DNA from: Corythucha ciliata
Taxonomy: Eukaryota > Arthropoda > Insecta > Hemiptera > Tingidae
DNA: 64,000 nucleotides
Direction: 5' to 3'
Assembly: GCA_038030265.1 (NCBI GenBank)
Contig: CM075941.1
Location: 41,292,164-41,356,163, forward strand
Part shown: one piece after another, positions 1-10,640 of the stretch
Position numbering within the stretch: position 1 is the stretch's first letter
How the letters are laid out: each line of letters begins with the position of its first letter
Notes under the pieces: generated by a model
Seen by the model: only the letters and a program-made list of their open reading frames with translations
Told to the model about the DNA's origin: nothing
Databases searched by the model: none
Program-made: the position numbers and the translations under genes

Positions 1-413
1 TCAATAGCGCTCAACCATAGCTAAAATTAAAAAATCGGACATTCGCTGTTTCCGGGGGCAACTTCACGACTATAAACGAGACTAAGTGCTAACTCGCGGC
101 TAGCATTAAGACCAATCGCTGATTCACAGCCAAAATAGCGAAAATTCACGGTTTCGAACGCCCAGTTAGTGCCTGACATTAAGTGATAATTTATGTCTAA
201 AGTGAAAGAAATTGCTAAGTCGTGGCTGAAATCGAAAAAAATCATGCTGTCGACTAAAATGTGTGAAAAGCGCTTATTGAGAAAAAATGCTCATTGACAG
301 ATGAAGTTGAGAAAACTCCATTGACTAATAAAATTGAGAAAGCTGCTACAGCGAATAAAATTTAGAAAAAGCGTTAATTCTTGGCTAAAAGCGGAAAAAT
401 AGCTGGTTCATGG
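1..413 (-). repeat. R30-A degenerate 30-bp array, minus orientation
   Basis: The stretch is built from diverged copies of a unit of about 30 bp. On the minus strand the unit reads GCGAATTAGCG, then a T-rich run, then CTCAATTTTAGCC. Here the plus strand shows the reverse complement (words such as CTAAAATTGAGAAAA and GCTAATTCGCGG). Copies differ from each other by many substitutions and small indels, so this is an old array and not a fresh satellite. Open frames inside it are chance frames. The array continues past the left edge of the window. Confidence 0.8.
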
Positions 414-680
414 CAGGGGCGTAGCCAGCCAATGACTAATGCAGGCTTACATTCGGTGATGAGTCCCCAGAAAAAGATCTCGGTAATTTATCAACGCAGA
501 ACCCTTAACTTAACTCGTCGTCCTGGTACAGACGAATGGCGGCAATTTATCAGGAACTAGCAGGCCTGTAAACTGTCAAGTCTGTCTTCAACACAAGCGT
601 TCTACTAGCTCACAGACGAAGATCGCATTTTCTGATAAGATCGCACGATGTCTGGTACTGAAGGCGGTCGCACGAAATTG
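414..680. other. Unassigned spacer with a hAT-like terminal motif
   Basis: At 414 the sequence CAGGGGCGTAGCCAGCC begins exactly where the R30-A array stops. CAGGGGCG at the outer end is typical of hAT-type transposon termini, but I see no matching inverted end or target duplication. The rest of the stretch holds no coding frame or repeat that I recognise. Confidence 0.3.
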
Positions 681-1060
681 ATATTTTCACAGAGCTTTGG
701 CTTTTTAACGGGCGTTTGAATTTGAAAAAATAGTTGTTTCTGCGTGTGAAATTGATCATTTCAACGAGCCAACCCATACGACATTGGGTTTTCAGCTAAC
801 CCAAAACCCATTAAATTTGGGTTTACATTGCCTAAAACCTATGAAATTGGATTTTCAGCAAGCCTAAAAAGCAAAAACCCACGAAATTTGGTTTTCAGCA
901 AGTCCAAAACGCACGAAATAGCGGTTTTAGCTCTTCAGCGGGAAACGGCCCCCACGAAACTATCATTTTAGTGAGCCAAGGCGTGCAAAATTGGTTCTAT
1001 AGCAAGCAAAATCCCACGAAATTTGCATTAATGAGCAAATTCAGCAATCTTAATGAACAA
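681..1060 (+). repeat. R30-B degenerate 30-bp array
   Basis: A second degenerate family with a spacing of about 30 bp. Its unit reads roughly CACGAAATTTGG, TTTTCAGCAAG, then CCAAAACC. The word ACGAAATTTGG or a close variant recurs through the block, alternating with AGCAAGCC-like words. The unit is clearly different from R30-A. No coding content is visible. Confidence 0.7.
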
Positions 1061-1189
1061 AATAAAATTTCGCATAATCGTGAAAATGCTTTGATTAGTG
1101 TGATAATTGTGCTCAGCGAGTGAAATTTGAGATGTTCTTTTTTTTTAAGGAGAAAAAGCTCAAGAAATCCGCCATCTTCGTGAGACAAA

Positions 1190-2580
1190 GGACATACCTG
1201 TGGCGTCGCCTTTCCTATTTTTATTTTTCATTATTGATCACGACGTGAAACTTAATTATAATAGTCAGTCGGTATTTTTCCCCGAGTTAACAATAAATCG
1301 TTCCTCTTAACGAATTCTTTATGAAGGAATTAGTTCTTCCTCATTGGTGACCCCGACACAAAACGCTCCCTTCGTCGCGATGGCTAACAGTGACGACGTT
1401 GCCGCTCAGCTCGCCCTTCTTCAGCAACAACAGCTCCTTCTGCAACAGCAGAAGCAACAAGCCACTGCTTCGCCCGTCCACGATCAAGCATCCGTGGCTC
1501 CACCCCATTTCGTCAACCGTGTCTCTCCTAAATTCCCACCTTTCTGGAAGGACAAGCCCACGCTATGGTTCTCTGCCATCGACGCCCAATCCGAAATCTC
1601 TGGTATCGTACAGGAGGACACAAAATACTCGTACCTAATCTCCCAACTCGACGAAACGTTCATTCATGAAGTCGAAGACCTTGTGCTAGCTCGTCCTCCC
1701 GAAAATCCATACACCACGCTCAAGAACGCCCTCGTCGAACGTCTCTCAATATCGGAAGGACAACGCATTCGTCAACTCATCTCACAAGAAAAATTAGGCG
1801 ACCGAAAACCGTCACAATTACTTCGGTACCTCCGATCTCTCGCTGGACCAACCCCGATCCCCGACAATCTCCTTCGTTCCCTCTGGGCTCAACCGCTCCC
1901 AACTCACATCCAAGCCATTCTACAGACCCAAACAAGACCTTCCGCTCGACCGCCTTGCTATCACAGCTGACAAAATCGTGGACGTTCCAGCTACTTGCTG
2001 TTCTTCGATTTCTTCGTTGCCTCTCGTTCATGCTATGTCGCCTGCGGACCAGAGCCTCACTCAGCAACTTGCGGACATTCGTCAACAGTTAGCAGCAATT
2101 TCTTCTCTTCATTTCCGTCCCTCTCGTCGAAATGAGATGTCTTCTCGTTTCATTCGATCCCGGAGTCCATCGCCAAATTCCTCTGGTTATTGCTGGTACC
2201 ATCGGCGATGGGGGCACGACGCCCGCAAGTGCAACCGTCAATGTTCTTTTTTAGCGTCGAGCCTACAGGGCAGTCAGCAGTAGCGGCAACCGACTGCCCG
2301 ACGAAAGGACGCCGCTTGTTCATCGTTGACCGAAGCAACAAGAGAGACACCGGTTCCGACTTGTGTTGCCTTCCCCGTCGCTTCGTACCTGGATATCGCC
2401 GCCGCATCGACTATGACTTGACTGCAGTCAACAATTCCGACATACACACATATGGTTTTATTCGTCTAAAACTCGATTTTGGCCTGCGCCGGGACCATTT
2501 GTAATAGCCGTCGTGCAAATTCCTCTCATTGGCTCTGATTTCTTCTCTCATTTCTCCCTTCTTCCTACTAATTTCCCTTT
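1190..2580 (+). mobile_element. Degenerate Ty3/gypsy-type LTR retrotransposon, 5' half
   Basis: An LTR-like leader ends at about 1343. It is followed by a primer-binding-site-like sequence TGGTGACCCCGACAC at 1345-1359, of the kind seen just inside the 5' LTR of many arthropod gypsy elements. Gag and the protease region follow in broken frames to about 2580, then a pyrimidine-rich tract. Reverse transcriptase, integrase and a matching 3' LTR are absent, so this is an old truncated copy. The left LTR boundary is an estimate. Confidence 0.6.
1380..2580 (+). pseudogene. Gypsy gag-protease relic, frameshifted
   Basis: The first frame starts at ATG 1380 after a short leader. It encodes a Q-rich N-terminus and then a retrotransposon Gag capsid region (FPPFWKDKPTLWF, YLISQLDE, LGDRKPSQLLRYLRSLAG). 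It breaks near 1970 and continues in another frame from 1978 with a CCHC-like knuckle (CWYHRRWGHDARKC). The protease follows in a third frame, with the active-site motif DTGSDLCC near 2350 and a protease C-terminal motif PLIGSDFFSHF near 2525. At least two frameshifts and an inserted Arg/Lys-rich segment just before DTGS show that it is not functional. Assignment to Ty3/gypsy rests on the PBS, the Gag type and the CWYH knuckle; the exact lineage is not resolved. Confidence 0.7.
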
Positions 2581-4012
2581 GCGCCCTCCGCCCTTCCCCT
2601 CCCGCCCTTCCTCTCCCACACCTTCCACCACCACGACGATTTCCCTGCCATCCGCCTCTACCTCGTTGGTATCACCCCCTTCCTCCTCGTCCTCTTCTTT
2701 GCCAGGAAGGGTTGATGTAATTAGTTAAATAATTATTTCCGTGACTGCATTATGATTTGCGTTAATAAAAAACACCTATAAATTCAAAGCAACATTGCTA
2801 ATACATACACGTGTACGATGAAAGGAAGACATGGGGGTGGTACCCCTGACGATTCGTCGTTTGAATTTGTCAAAAAATTTCCTCTCTCTTCTTTTCTGTT
2901 ACTCGAGGTATATTAATCCATTAATTATTATTTTTTCGATTGGAGTAATTCAGTGGCAATATTTACGTGGATAATAAAATAAGCATCAGAGATTCCTCAC
3001 TCATCCATTTCACGGAAAGGATAATATTGTGCATCCACTTGCAGTAAGGAAGCTTGATTTCAGCAACTGGACAAACACGAATTCCTTTTCAAGAAATGGA
3101 CAATTTTTTTGTCAAGATGTCGTAATTTTTTGAAGTTACGGCAAGTGGAGCCACTTCGTGAAATGGACACCCATTTCGTGAAATGGGCAATTACTCGACA
3201 TGGATACGACATGTACACAATAACTATATTCGAAATACTCAGAATGAAAAGTATTGTAATAACTGAGAATAACTTTCCTAAAAAAGTCGACAAAATATGT
3301 AGGTACATCAATAATTAAATTACTCGCTTGTTTGCAGTCAATTTTAGGCGATGGTGCCTCATACTTTTTGCTTTGGCTGATTCGGCCTTCAGCTTGCTGA
3401 TGGCAAAACACCTTATCTTAACGAATAAAAGAGAAATAATTTTAATCAACTCTAATTCATGTGAAACTCCAATTTCATCAGTACGTTGTAAATTAAAAAA
3501 TAATCTTTTCAAAAATTAATTCCTTAACTACTCTTAAAACAACGTTATGGGACAATTTGGGGATATTCAAGTGGTGTAATTATTATTGAGTTGAACGAGG
3601 CACTTTTCGATGTGTTTAACTATTTGGTATACTGAATCCGAAGGTGCCACAAGCCCTCCTTTTTTGTTTCAGGCTAAGAAATTCGCCATACTTTAGGGAC
3701 GTTTTGGCATAATTATGGTCGCTCGCAGAATTATCAAGAGCAAGTTCAAATTTTCAGGAAGAGCAATCTATTTTTCCTACTACACTTCTCACTACAAATC
3801 CTGGGATGTAGTAAAGAATTTGTTGCCTGTTTCTGTCATTCTCATTGAAGGAACCGTAGGTAACTTACGAGTACTACATATTCAACGAGATCTTGCCATT
3901 TAATTTCGAAGGCGCTAACTGCGGGGTCATTTTCTAACGCTACTGTTTTCGCGGAATAAGGAGAACCTGTAGTGCCATTCTTGATTACAATGCTCCTCAT
4001 TGCTGCCACGAA
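2513..4012. other. Pyrimidine-rich tract and unassigned DNA
   Basis: 2570-2712 is strongly C/T-rich (CCTCC and CTTCC runs), probably the decayed tail of the gypsy element. Between 3080 and 3190 the words TTCGTGAAATGGACA and TTCGTGAAATGGGCAA repeat directly. From 3200 to 4000 I see AT-rich sequence without a convincing gene or repeat. Confidence 0.4.
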
Positions 4013-5175
4013 TTGAATAACATTCGGATTGTTATTACACCCTTGTCGACTCCTGATACTAGCCCAACCGATTGTCTGTACGCCCTTGCCCATACTCAAA
4101 TACTCGAACTTCGCCGGACGTATCTAATGTTAAATTACGTCACGAGCATAAAAAGCAAGCCAGAACATTTCCTACATGAAGTCATAAGCAATGAGGACTT
4201 GGATGCCGAGTATAGAAACTTGCCGACAAGGACACGCCCCCTACCTGTACGCTACCGTGAATTCGTGGCTCGAAATGATTATGAAACCCATCCAGGTATT
4301 CATAATTCATCAGGTTACTCGCCATGGTTTTTCCAAACGTAGAAATCGATCTCAGCTTCCACAACTAAAATTAAACCCAAATTATGTTACCAGAGTGCCA
4401 CGCTAAATTTATTCATTTTTTAAATTAGCACCGAGAGTTTACTTTCATCTACAAAGATGGGTCGAAGACAAATAGTGGTGTTGGTTGTTCATATTTCACT
4501 TCCTCTGGAGAATCACTACAGTTTTCCCTACCCACTATTTCTAGCGTTTATTCTGCCGAGCTCTCGGCGATAAATCTATCCTTAGATTATTGCCAGGGAT
4601 CAAATAACCACAAATTTTATGTAGTAACAGATTCACTTAGTTCTTTTGAAGGATTGCGTGACATATTTTCGCTAAACCAATTAACTAGGAATATTCTCCT
4701 CAAAGTGAATGATATACTGCGTCAGAATAAAACCATTAGATTCCTTTGGGTGCCTAGTCACTTCGGGATATTAGGCAACGACCGAGCCGATGCTCTCGCG
4801 AGACTTGCAGCCACTACTTCCCGCAGTCAGAACTCACAGTCCTGTTTAAATGACGTTCTTGCGTCTGACTACAAAATGTACAACAAGAAGTTTACTTGGG
4901 GTCTCATGCAGAACACTTGGGATGGTAGCAATACCAGAAAGCGGTCTATTGTACCAGAGCTTTGTGAGTTTAAGGATATTTATGATAACGAGCGCCCTCG
5001 TTCTGAGGAGGTTGTAATAACGAGGTTGCGAATAGGCCACACTTATCTCACTCAAAAAATTTACCGCGGGACGGGAACTCAGCCAAAAAATGCGGGACGG
5101 GACGGAACTTTTCATTTCCCGTCCCGTCCCGCGCGCACCCCTACCTTTCACGTTCTCAGTGTGACGATTGTTTGA
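4013..5175 (+). pseudogene. LINE ORF2 relic: linker and RNase H domain
   Basis: This is the C-terminal part of a non-LTR retrotransposon ORF2. The frame from about 4013 resembles the segment between reverse transcriptase and RNase H (SPTDCLYALAHTQILELRR). After a break, a frame from about 4440 carries RNase H motifs: KDGSKTNSGVGCSYF, AELSAINLSLDY, VVTDSLSSF and VPSHFGILGNDRADALA. These correspond to the D-E-D-D catalytic set. The RNase H part resembles that of the LINE at 56503-60684 (TDGSKTPNGVGCAFY), so the two may be one family. The reading frame is broken and upstream domains are missing. A short GC-rich palindrome interrupts its end. Confidence 0.75.
5092..5132. repeat. GC-rich perfect hairpin inserted in the LINE relic
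   Basis: The arms GCGGGACGGGACGGA (5092-5106) and TCCCGTCCCGTCCCGC (5117-5132) are complementary around a loop of about 10 nt. The surrounding GC-rich block interrupts the recognisable LINE protein similarity, so it looks like a small insertion or a local expansion. Confidence 0.6.
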
Positions 5176-5382
5176 AAGGCACGATTCTATTTTGGGGCAA
5201 TTACAAAGCTCTTTGGTCACTAATCAATAGTGTATCACTTATCTCCCTTCGTGCCACGAGCCACCAAGGAAGGAAAGCAAAGTATAAATTCATCTATCGT
5301 CGTCATCTGTAATCATTGAGTCGAGAATAGGATCACTCGTCACTAATATCACACATACTTTGAATACGCGCCTTTAACTTTT

Positions 5383-5516
5383 CGAGACGAGACCGAGACT
5401 TTCGAGACCGAGGCGAGACCGTCTTTTCATGATCGAGACCGAGACCGAGACCAACCCCTCATGAGCGAGACCGTGACCGAGACCAATCATGTCTCGTCTC
5501 GGTCTCGGTCTCGTGC
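5383..5516. repeat. CGAGAC hexanucleotide repeat with an inverted half
   Basis: 5383-5490 carries imperfect tandem copies of CGAGAC / GAGACC (for example CGAGACCGAGACCGAGACC). 5492-5514 carries the reverse complement (TCTCGTCTCGGTCTCGGTC). The two halves could pair as a long hairpin. TGATCGAGAC and GTGCATCA-like sequences sit at the outer ends. Confidence 0.75.
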
Positions 5517-5530
5517 ATCACTACCCTCGT

Positions 5531-6668
5531 TGGACACACGTCCGTCGACAATTGCAGATAGCTGCAGAATGGAAAACTGTAATCAAACCATGCTCGGCAC
5601 ACCTGGACAAAGTCATTGCTTTTCTAAAAATAATTAATTATTTAAATAAATTGTAAAATGTAATAAGTGATGGAAATGGACACAAGTTGATGCAACGGGC
5701 TAATAACCACAGTAGTTGATGCCCCAAGGAAAAAAAAAAAAAAAATTGCAATGGCCTAATGGTTTGTTTTTCGGACAAGAGATGGCAACACTTTCGATGG
5801 GAAATATGTATAGTTTTGTGAAAAGTGAACTTAATTAATTTTTCAACTTACCACGTTTATTAAAAATAACGTAAAAGTTGCGGAAATTACTTTACGTCTG
5901 AATATTGTAATTAGAAACGCATAAAACGTGGAATACAAAGTTTGAAAAAAATAGTCTTGAAAATTATGTGTACAGCCCAGGAAACTGAGTGACAATTAAA
6001 CAGATCTGTTCAAACAGATCGAATAAATGTTGATTAGTTCTTGCCAAAACGCGAATATTGTGAGATCAAACGTCAGTTATTCAAGCGGGGCGCAAAAGTG
6101 CTTAGGTATAGCTGTGTGTGGTAGAGGGATGATTGCAGTCCTCGACTCGCCCAAGTCTTACTCGCTAGGAGTATATAAGCACGTCTCGCTCTTCCCGATT
6201 CTCGGTCTCACACTCATTAGTGGATTTCATTCCTTCAAAAATCCTTTCGCGGAATTGGATCTTCCAGAAATAAAAGTTCGTGGTTTTGGCTCTCTAAATC
6301 CCTGGCACAATGTACTGCAATAGTACGAAAGGGAAAAATAATTTACGGCTTAGCGCGAAAAGAAGGGAAAGAGTACCGAAGAAGCCTTGATCACCTCATC
6401 ATAATATAAAAAATTATACGTTTGTTCCTTTGCTGAAGTAATTGAAATTTAGGCTACGCTAGCAATTTTAAATTAATGTTATTCATATGAACTTGCACAA
6501 AGTGTAATGTCCCGTTTTTGACACCATAAAAGCGGGAAGTGAATTACGGAAAGAATAATGAATGTATATCACCGGCTTCATGCCAAATGAAGGAGTGGGC
6601 TCTAGCGTACCGTGGCAGGGGCGAGGGGGGCGGACCGCCCCGGGCCCCCGTTCGGATGGGGCCACTGA
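5531..6668. other. Unassigned DNA with an LTR-like promoter
   Basis: There is no supported gene. A clear TATA box (TATATAA, 6172-6178) is followed about 30 bp later by TCTCACACTCATTAGT, which resembles an initiator, and then by AATAAA near 6267. This TATA, start and polyadenylation order inside about 100 bp is what a small LTR looks like, but no paired LTR was found. 6605-6665 is strongly GC-rich (CAGGGGCGAGGGGGGCGGAC) and borders the next R30-A array. Confidence 0.35.
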
Positions 6669-7990
6669 ATAGCCTAAAGATTAAAAAATCAGGATTTTTA
6701 AGTAGATAAGATAAGAACGAATGCCAAACTCGCTTGTAAAATTGAAAAAAAAAGCTGCTTCGAACCTGAAATTGAGAAAAATTGCTGAAATTGATGGCTG
6801 TTAATAATTTAGAAAAAGCTTTAATTCACTGTTGACATTGAGACAACGCAAAATCACTTCAAAATAAAATCAATTGTTGGGGGAAAATCGGGACTGAAAT
6901 TAGGAAAAAGCGCTAATTCACTTAGCTAAAACTGAGAAAAGCGCTAATTTAGGATGAAAAGTTGGGGAAAAAACGCGAATTCGCGTCTTAAAAAACAAAA
7001 TTGCGATGAAGTCCTGCAATTTAGCAGCTTTAAAAATTGAGAAAAAGCACAAATTCACAGCTAAAAGGGAGAAACGCCAACTCATGGATCCTCGGGGCAA
7101 CATTGGAACTAAAATTTAGAAAAAGCGCTCACTCGAGGATGAAATAGACAAGAACGCGAATTCGCGTCTAAAAGTGGAGGAAAACTTCAATTCACAACTA
7201 AGGTATGAAAAATTCAATTTTACGGATAAAATCGAGAAAAGGCGCCATAATTCGCAGCTAAAATTAAGAAATGTGCTCATTCACTGCTAAAATTGAGGGT
7301 AAAAAGTCTAATTCTACTTACAGATTCTTGGGGAACTTCAGGAATGAAATTGAGCAAAAACGCTGATTCAAGCGGCTAAAACTGTAAAAAAGCGCTAATT
7401 CACGGGTAAAATTTAGAAAAACTCAAATTGGCGTTTAAAATGGAGAAAAATGCTAAATTGTGGATGAAATTTGGACGGAGCACTCAAACGCTACCTCTAC
7501 TTTGCGGATTCTTGAGGCAAATTCATGGCTAGGAGTTTTGTAATAAGCACCGAATCGCAGCTAAATTTGAGAAAATGTGCTAATTCGCTGCTAGAATTGG
7601 GCGAAAAACCCTAATTCACTGCTCATATTGATAAAACGCCAACTCGGTGATTCCTGGGGAAACTTTGGGAATTAAATTGAGAAAAAGCGCTGGTTCGCGG
7701 GTAATAAATAGATAAAAACACGAATTGGTGTTTAAAATGGGGAAAAACGCCAATTCATATAGCTTAAATTCAGAAAAATGTCTAATTTGCGGATAAAATT
7801 GGGGAAGAGCGCTCAAACGCTACCTAATTTGCGGATTCTTGAGGCAACTTCACGGCTAAGAGCTTTTAACAAGTGCCGATTCGCAACTAAAAATGAGAAA
7901 ATGAGCTAATTCGCGGATAAAATTGAGAAAACGCACTTACGCAGTTTTAGGAGGCTATTTCGTGGCTACAATTGAGAAAAATATGTATTT
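6669..7990 (-). repeat. R30-A array, minus orientation
   Basis: About 1.3 kb of the R30-A unit, all copies on the minus strand. Recurrent words are AATTGAGAAAA, GCGCTAATTCGCGG and GCTAAAATT. Occasional units are replaced by GATTCTTGGGGAAACTT-like segments, which recur at 7325, 7645 and 7835, so a longer higher-order pattern may be present. Confidence 0.85.
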
Positions 7991-8027
7991 ACTGTAAAAG
8001 TCCATGAAAGTATAGGAGTAGTATATT

Positions 8028-8149
8028 ACGATACGAGAGCGGAAATTGCTCATTCCGAACGAGTACGATCAGTTGCTGACACGAGACGAAGTCGAGTGGC
8101 GGCATAATCGTACGAGCTCAGGAATGAGCTGTTTCCGCTCATGTATCGT
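8028..8149. repeat. Inverted-repeat hairpin element
   Basis: ACGATACGAGAGCGGAA at 8028 pairs with the reverse complement of TTTCCGCTCATGTATCGT, which ends at 8149. The complementarity continues inwards through GCTCATTCC and CGTACGAT. The whole unit is about 120 bp and has no coding content, like a short foldback element. Confidence 0.65.
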
Positions 8150-8361
8150 ACGGCACTTTCTCTACACCTACCAATGGCCAAAGATAATAAAATTAGGACG
8201 AAATTGTTCAAAAACTTTAGCCTAACACATACAAGAAGTCCTATGGAGGAAGAAATAGTAAATTGGAGAGTCCTCAAAATTAATAAATTAATTAGACTGA
8301 TATTATCCGGACGACGATAGAAGGGCATAGCCCAACACGATTCGAGTTTCGAGAAAAAATG

Positions 8362-8434
8362 GCTCCCCGGCGGGATTTGAACCCGCAACCTCTGGATTAC
8401 CAGTCCATCACGCTGCCATTTGCGCCACGGAGAC
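8362..8434 (-). tRNA. tRNA gene with anticodon GGT (Thr codon ACC), no intron
   Basis: Read on the minus strand, the 73-nt sequence folds as a cloverleaf. The acceptor is GTCTCCG against CGGGGAG, with one G-G mismatch at the first pair. The D stem is GCGC/GCGT, the anticodon loop is CTGGTAA with GGT at the anticodon, and the T arm is GCGGG-TTCAAAT-CCCGC. A T run (TTTTTT) three bases after the 3' end is a good RNA polymerase III terminator. Eukaryotic nuclear genomes normally read ACC with an A34 (inosine) tRNA, so a GGT anticodon is unexpected. The body (TGGCGCAA..GGTTGCGGG) looks more like tRNA-Arg, Asn or Trp than animal tRNA-Thr. It could be a functional variant, or a pseudogene with a mutated anticodon. 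Confidence 0.75.
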
Positions 8435-8809
8435 GCCTATGGGAGTCGTACTCCGAGGGATAAGCTAAGCCGAACCTCTTTGAAGTGTGGTGAAGTGGGC
8501 GGGACCTATCCCAGCTAAATTCTATTGGATGGAAGGCTTCAGATTTGATTTTTTTTTTTTTTTTTACATTTTTTCGCACTAGGGTATTATTCTCGCTCTA
8601 TAGAGCGAGAAAGTGGACCATTTCTAAACGCTGGAGGAGGCTTCAGCGAGCGGGAAAGGGGTTATTCTAGGGTATGTGTAGAGAAAGTATACTCCTAAAG
8701 TCTGTCCACTTAGTGATGGACTCTTGAATGCGTTGCTTCGTTTCGATAGTTCGATTTGTTCACTCCCCCCGGGGGTGAAAGGGGGTGAGGGGGTGTAGCT
8801 TCACAATTA
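8435..8809. other. tRNA flank with palindromes
   Basis: TCTCGCTCTATAGAGCGAGA at 8592-8611 is a perfect 20-bp palindrome. GTGTAGAGAAAGTATA near 8670 is the inverse of ACTTTCTCTACACCTACC at 8154-8171, so the tRNA gene is bracketed by an inverted repeat about 500 bp apart. Otherwise I see nothing. Confidence 0.45.
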
Positions 8810-9920
8810 GTATCTATTGGATTCCGTCAAACCCGCAAATTTTGATTTTGTAGAGCTCAAACGCGCGAAATTAACTTTCCTTTGAGACGAACTACGTGAA
8901 ATTTGGGGCTCCAAGAGCCCCACCAAGAGCCAAAACTCACGAAATTTGGATTATGAACAGCCAACCACGCGAAATTGTGTTTTTTAAAGACAACCCAACT
9001 AGCAAAGTTGACTTTAGTGAGAATGGCTGAGAACAAAACCCGCCAAGTTGATTTAGTACAAGCGAAACCTTAAAATTTGATTTACGAGGGAGCCAAATTC
9101 GTAAAATTTGGGTTGCCATGACAATGTCCATCGAACTTAGGTTTTGAAAAAGGCAAATCCAGCGTAATAATTCCGGAGGAGCAATATTCATCAAACTGGT
9201 TTATGGTTTAGCAAGAGTCAACCACACGAAATAGCGGAAATCTGCTGAAGCATGGAAGAACAAATATCGCGATAGGATCCCGAAAAGGTGAAAACCAGCA
9301 AATTCGGATTTGAAAGAGTCATTCCCACGAAATTTATTTCTGAACGAGCGAAATTGGGGTTTGAAGGACCCAAATCCGCGACACTTGGATTGAAATTATC
9401 GAGAATTTTCTAAATGTGGGATGACATCATAAATCCAATAATTTGATTTTTCAATATGTCGAATTAGCTAAACCTACTAATAAAGAGCCAGGCCTAAAAG
9501 ATGATTGTGGATTATGATAAAGCCAAAATGAAAGAGCCAAATCGATCTAGAACCCAAACCCGTGAAATTTGGTTTGAAAGTGCCAGAATCGTGAAACTTG
9601 GTTTTAAAAGATCCAAAAACGCGAACTAGTATTTTTAAAGAGCCAAACATGCAATATTGTAATTTATAAATAGCGAAACCCGTCAAGTTGATTTTTATGA
9701 GATCTAATGAGTCCGTCATTGAAGATCCAAGCACGTGAAATTTGGTTTTGGTATGAGAAAAACCCCGAAATTCGTTTTTGGGTGAGACAACCCTCTGATG
9801 TTGGCTGTTCGTTTTGGTCTGCTAAATTGATCCTTCTGAGAAAAATACCGTGATTGGTTTTAATACGAGTCAAACCCTGAGCTTCATGCCGATGCAGAGC
9901 CATTTTTCTCTTCAAAATAT
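8810..9920 (+). repeat. R30-B array, plus orientation
   Basis: About 1.1 kb of the R30-B unit, clearest at 9555-9680. There, three successive units of exactly 30 bp begin CGTGAAATTTGG, CGTGAAACTTGG and CGCGAACTAG and end in GAGCCAAA-like words. All copies have the same orientation. Open frames here are chance frames. Confidence 0.8.
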
Positions 9921-9923
9921 TGT

Positions 9924-10398
9924 TTTGACCTCCAAACTTAAACTTTCCTTGCGATTATAAAGGATGCTAAAAATCTTAAAATCTCATCTAATGTTCTCCT
10001 TTGAATGGAGCTGGATGTGTTCGCCTACCCAAGTATCAATTATCAAAACATTGTCGCTATGACAGTTGGCTGTCGGATTAGAGTGCATTTCATTATGTGT
10101 ACTATAGGTACCTAAGCATTTTGACGTTATATTATAAGTGAACTAATAATTATTTAGCAGAAATGGCTGAAAGAAGTGGAGAGTCACACTATTTGTTAAT
10201 TTTGGCTAAATAACTGAAAACAACAACATTCGTAGTAGTGAAATGCACTCTAAACCGTCAGCCAGTAGCTGGAGTGACATTTTTTGATATTTCGGTAGGC
10301 ATACACAGTCAGTTCTCATCAAAAGAAAACTGTAGGTGAGGGTTTAAGATTTTAGCATTCTGAAAATCGCAAAGATTGTTCAAGATTTGCAGGTCAAA
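9924..10398. mobile_element. Foldback element, arms about 200 bp
   Basis: The left arm from about 9924 (TTTGACCTCCAAAC, TTGCGATT, ATGCTAAAAATCTTAAA, GTTCGCCTAC, TTAGAGTGCATTTCA) is matched in order by the reverse complement of the right half, ending near 10398 (GGTCAAA). The arms are imperfect and the centre (10100-10215) is unpaired AT-rich DNA. No transposase frame is present. It resembles a non-autonomous foldback or MITE-type element; a clear target duplication was not found. Confidence 0.7.
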
Positions 10399-10479
10399 CA
10401 AGAAATGTTGAAGAGAAAAATTACTTCTTTTTTTCTTTTTTTTAAAGCCCTTATAAAAAATATCAGGACTAATTTTGCC

Positions 10480-10640
10480 CCGTCCGAGACACGGACGGGG
10501 CACGTCCGACAAGTAAAATATTATTCTCGTATGGGAATTGGGAGGCTCACTCACACATATCCGGCAGTCAGGGACGTGACCCTTCAATTTCCATGGAGAA
10601 TAATATTTTATTTGCCGGACGGGACACGTCCCGTTCACGG
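10480..10640. mobile_element. Small MITE-like inverted-repeat element
   Basis: The left arm ACGTCCGACAAGTAAAATAT followed by TATTCTC (from about 10500) pairs with the right arm GAGAATAATATTTTATTTGC followed by CGGACGGG (ending about 10625). The extreme left carries its own hairpin, GCCCCGTCCG / CGGACGGGGC. Total length is about 160 bp, with no coding content. Confidence 0.65.

Noticed and set aside
1978..2283. Separate 101-codon gene
   Set aside because: It is the frameshifted continuation of the gypsy gag with its CCHC-like knuckle, not an independent gene.
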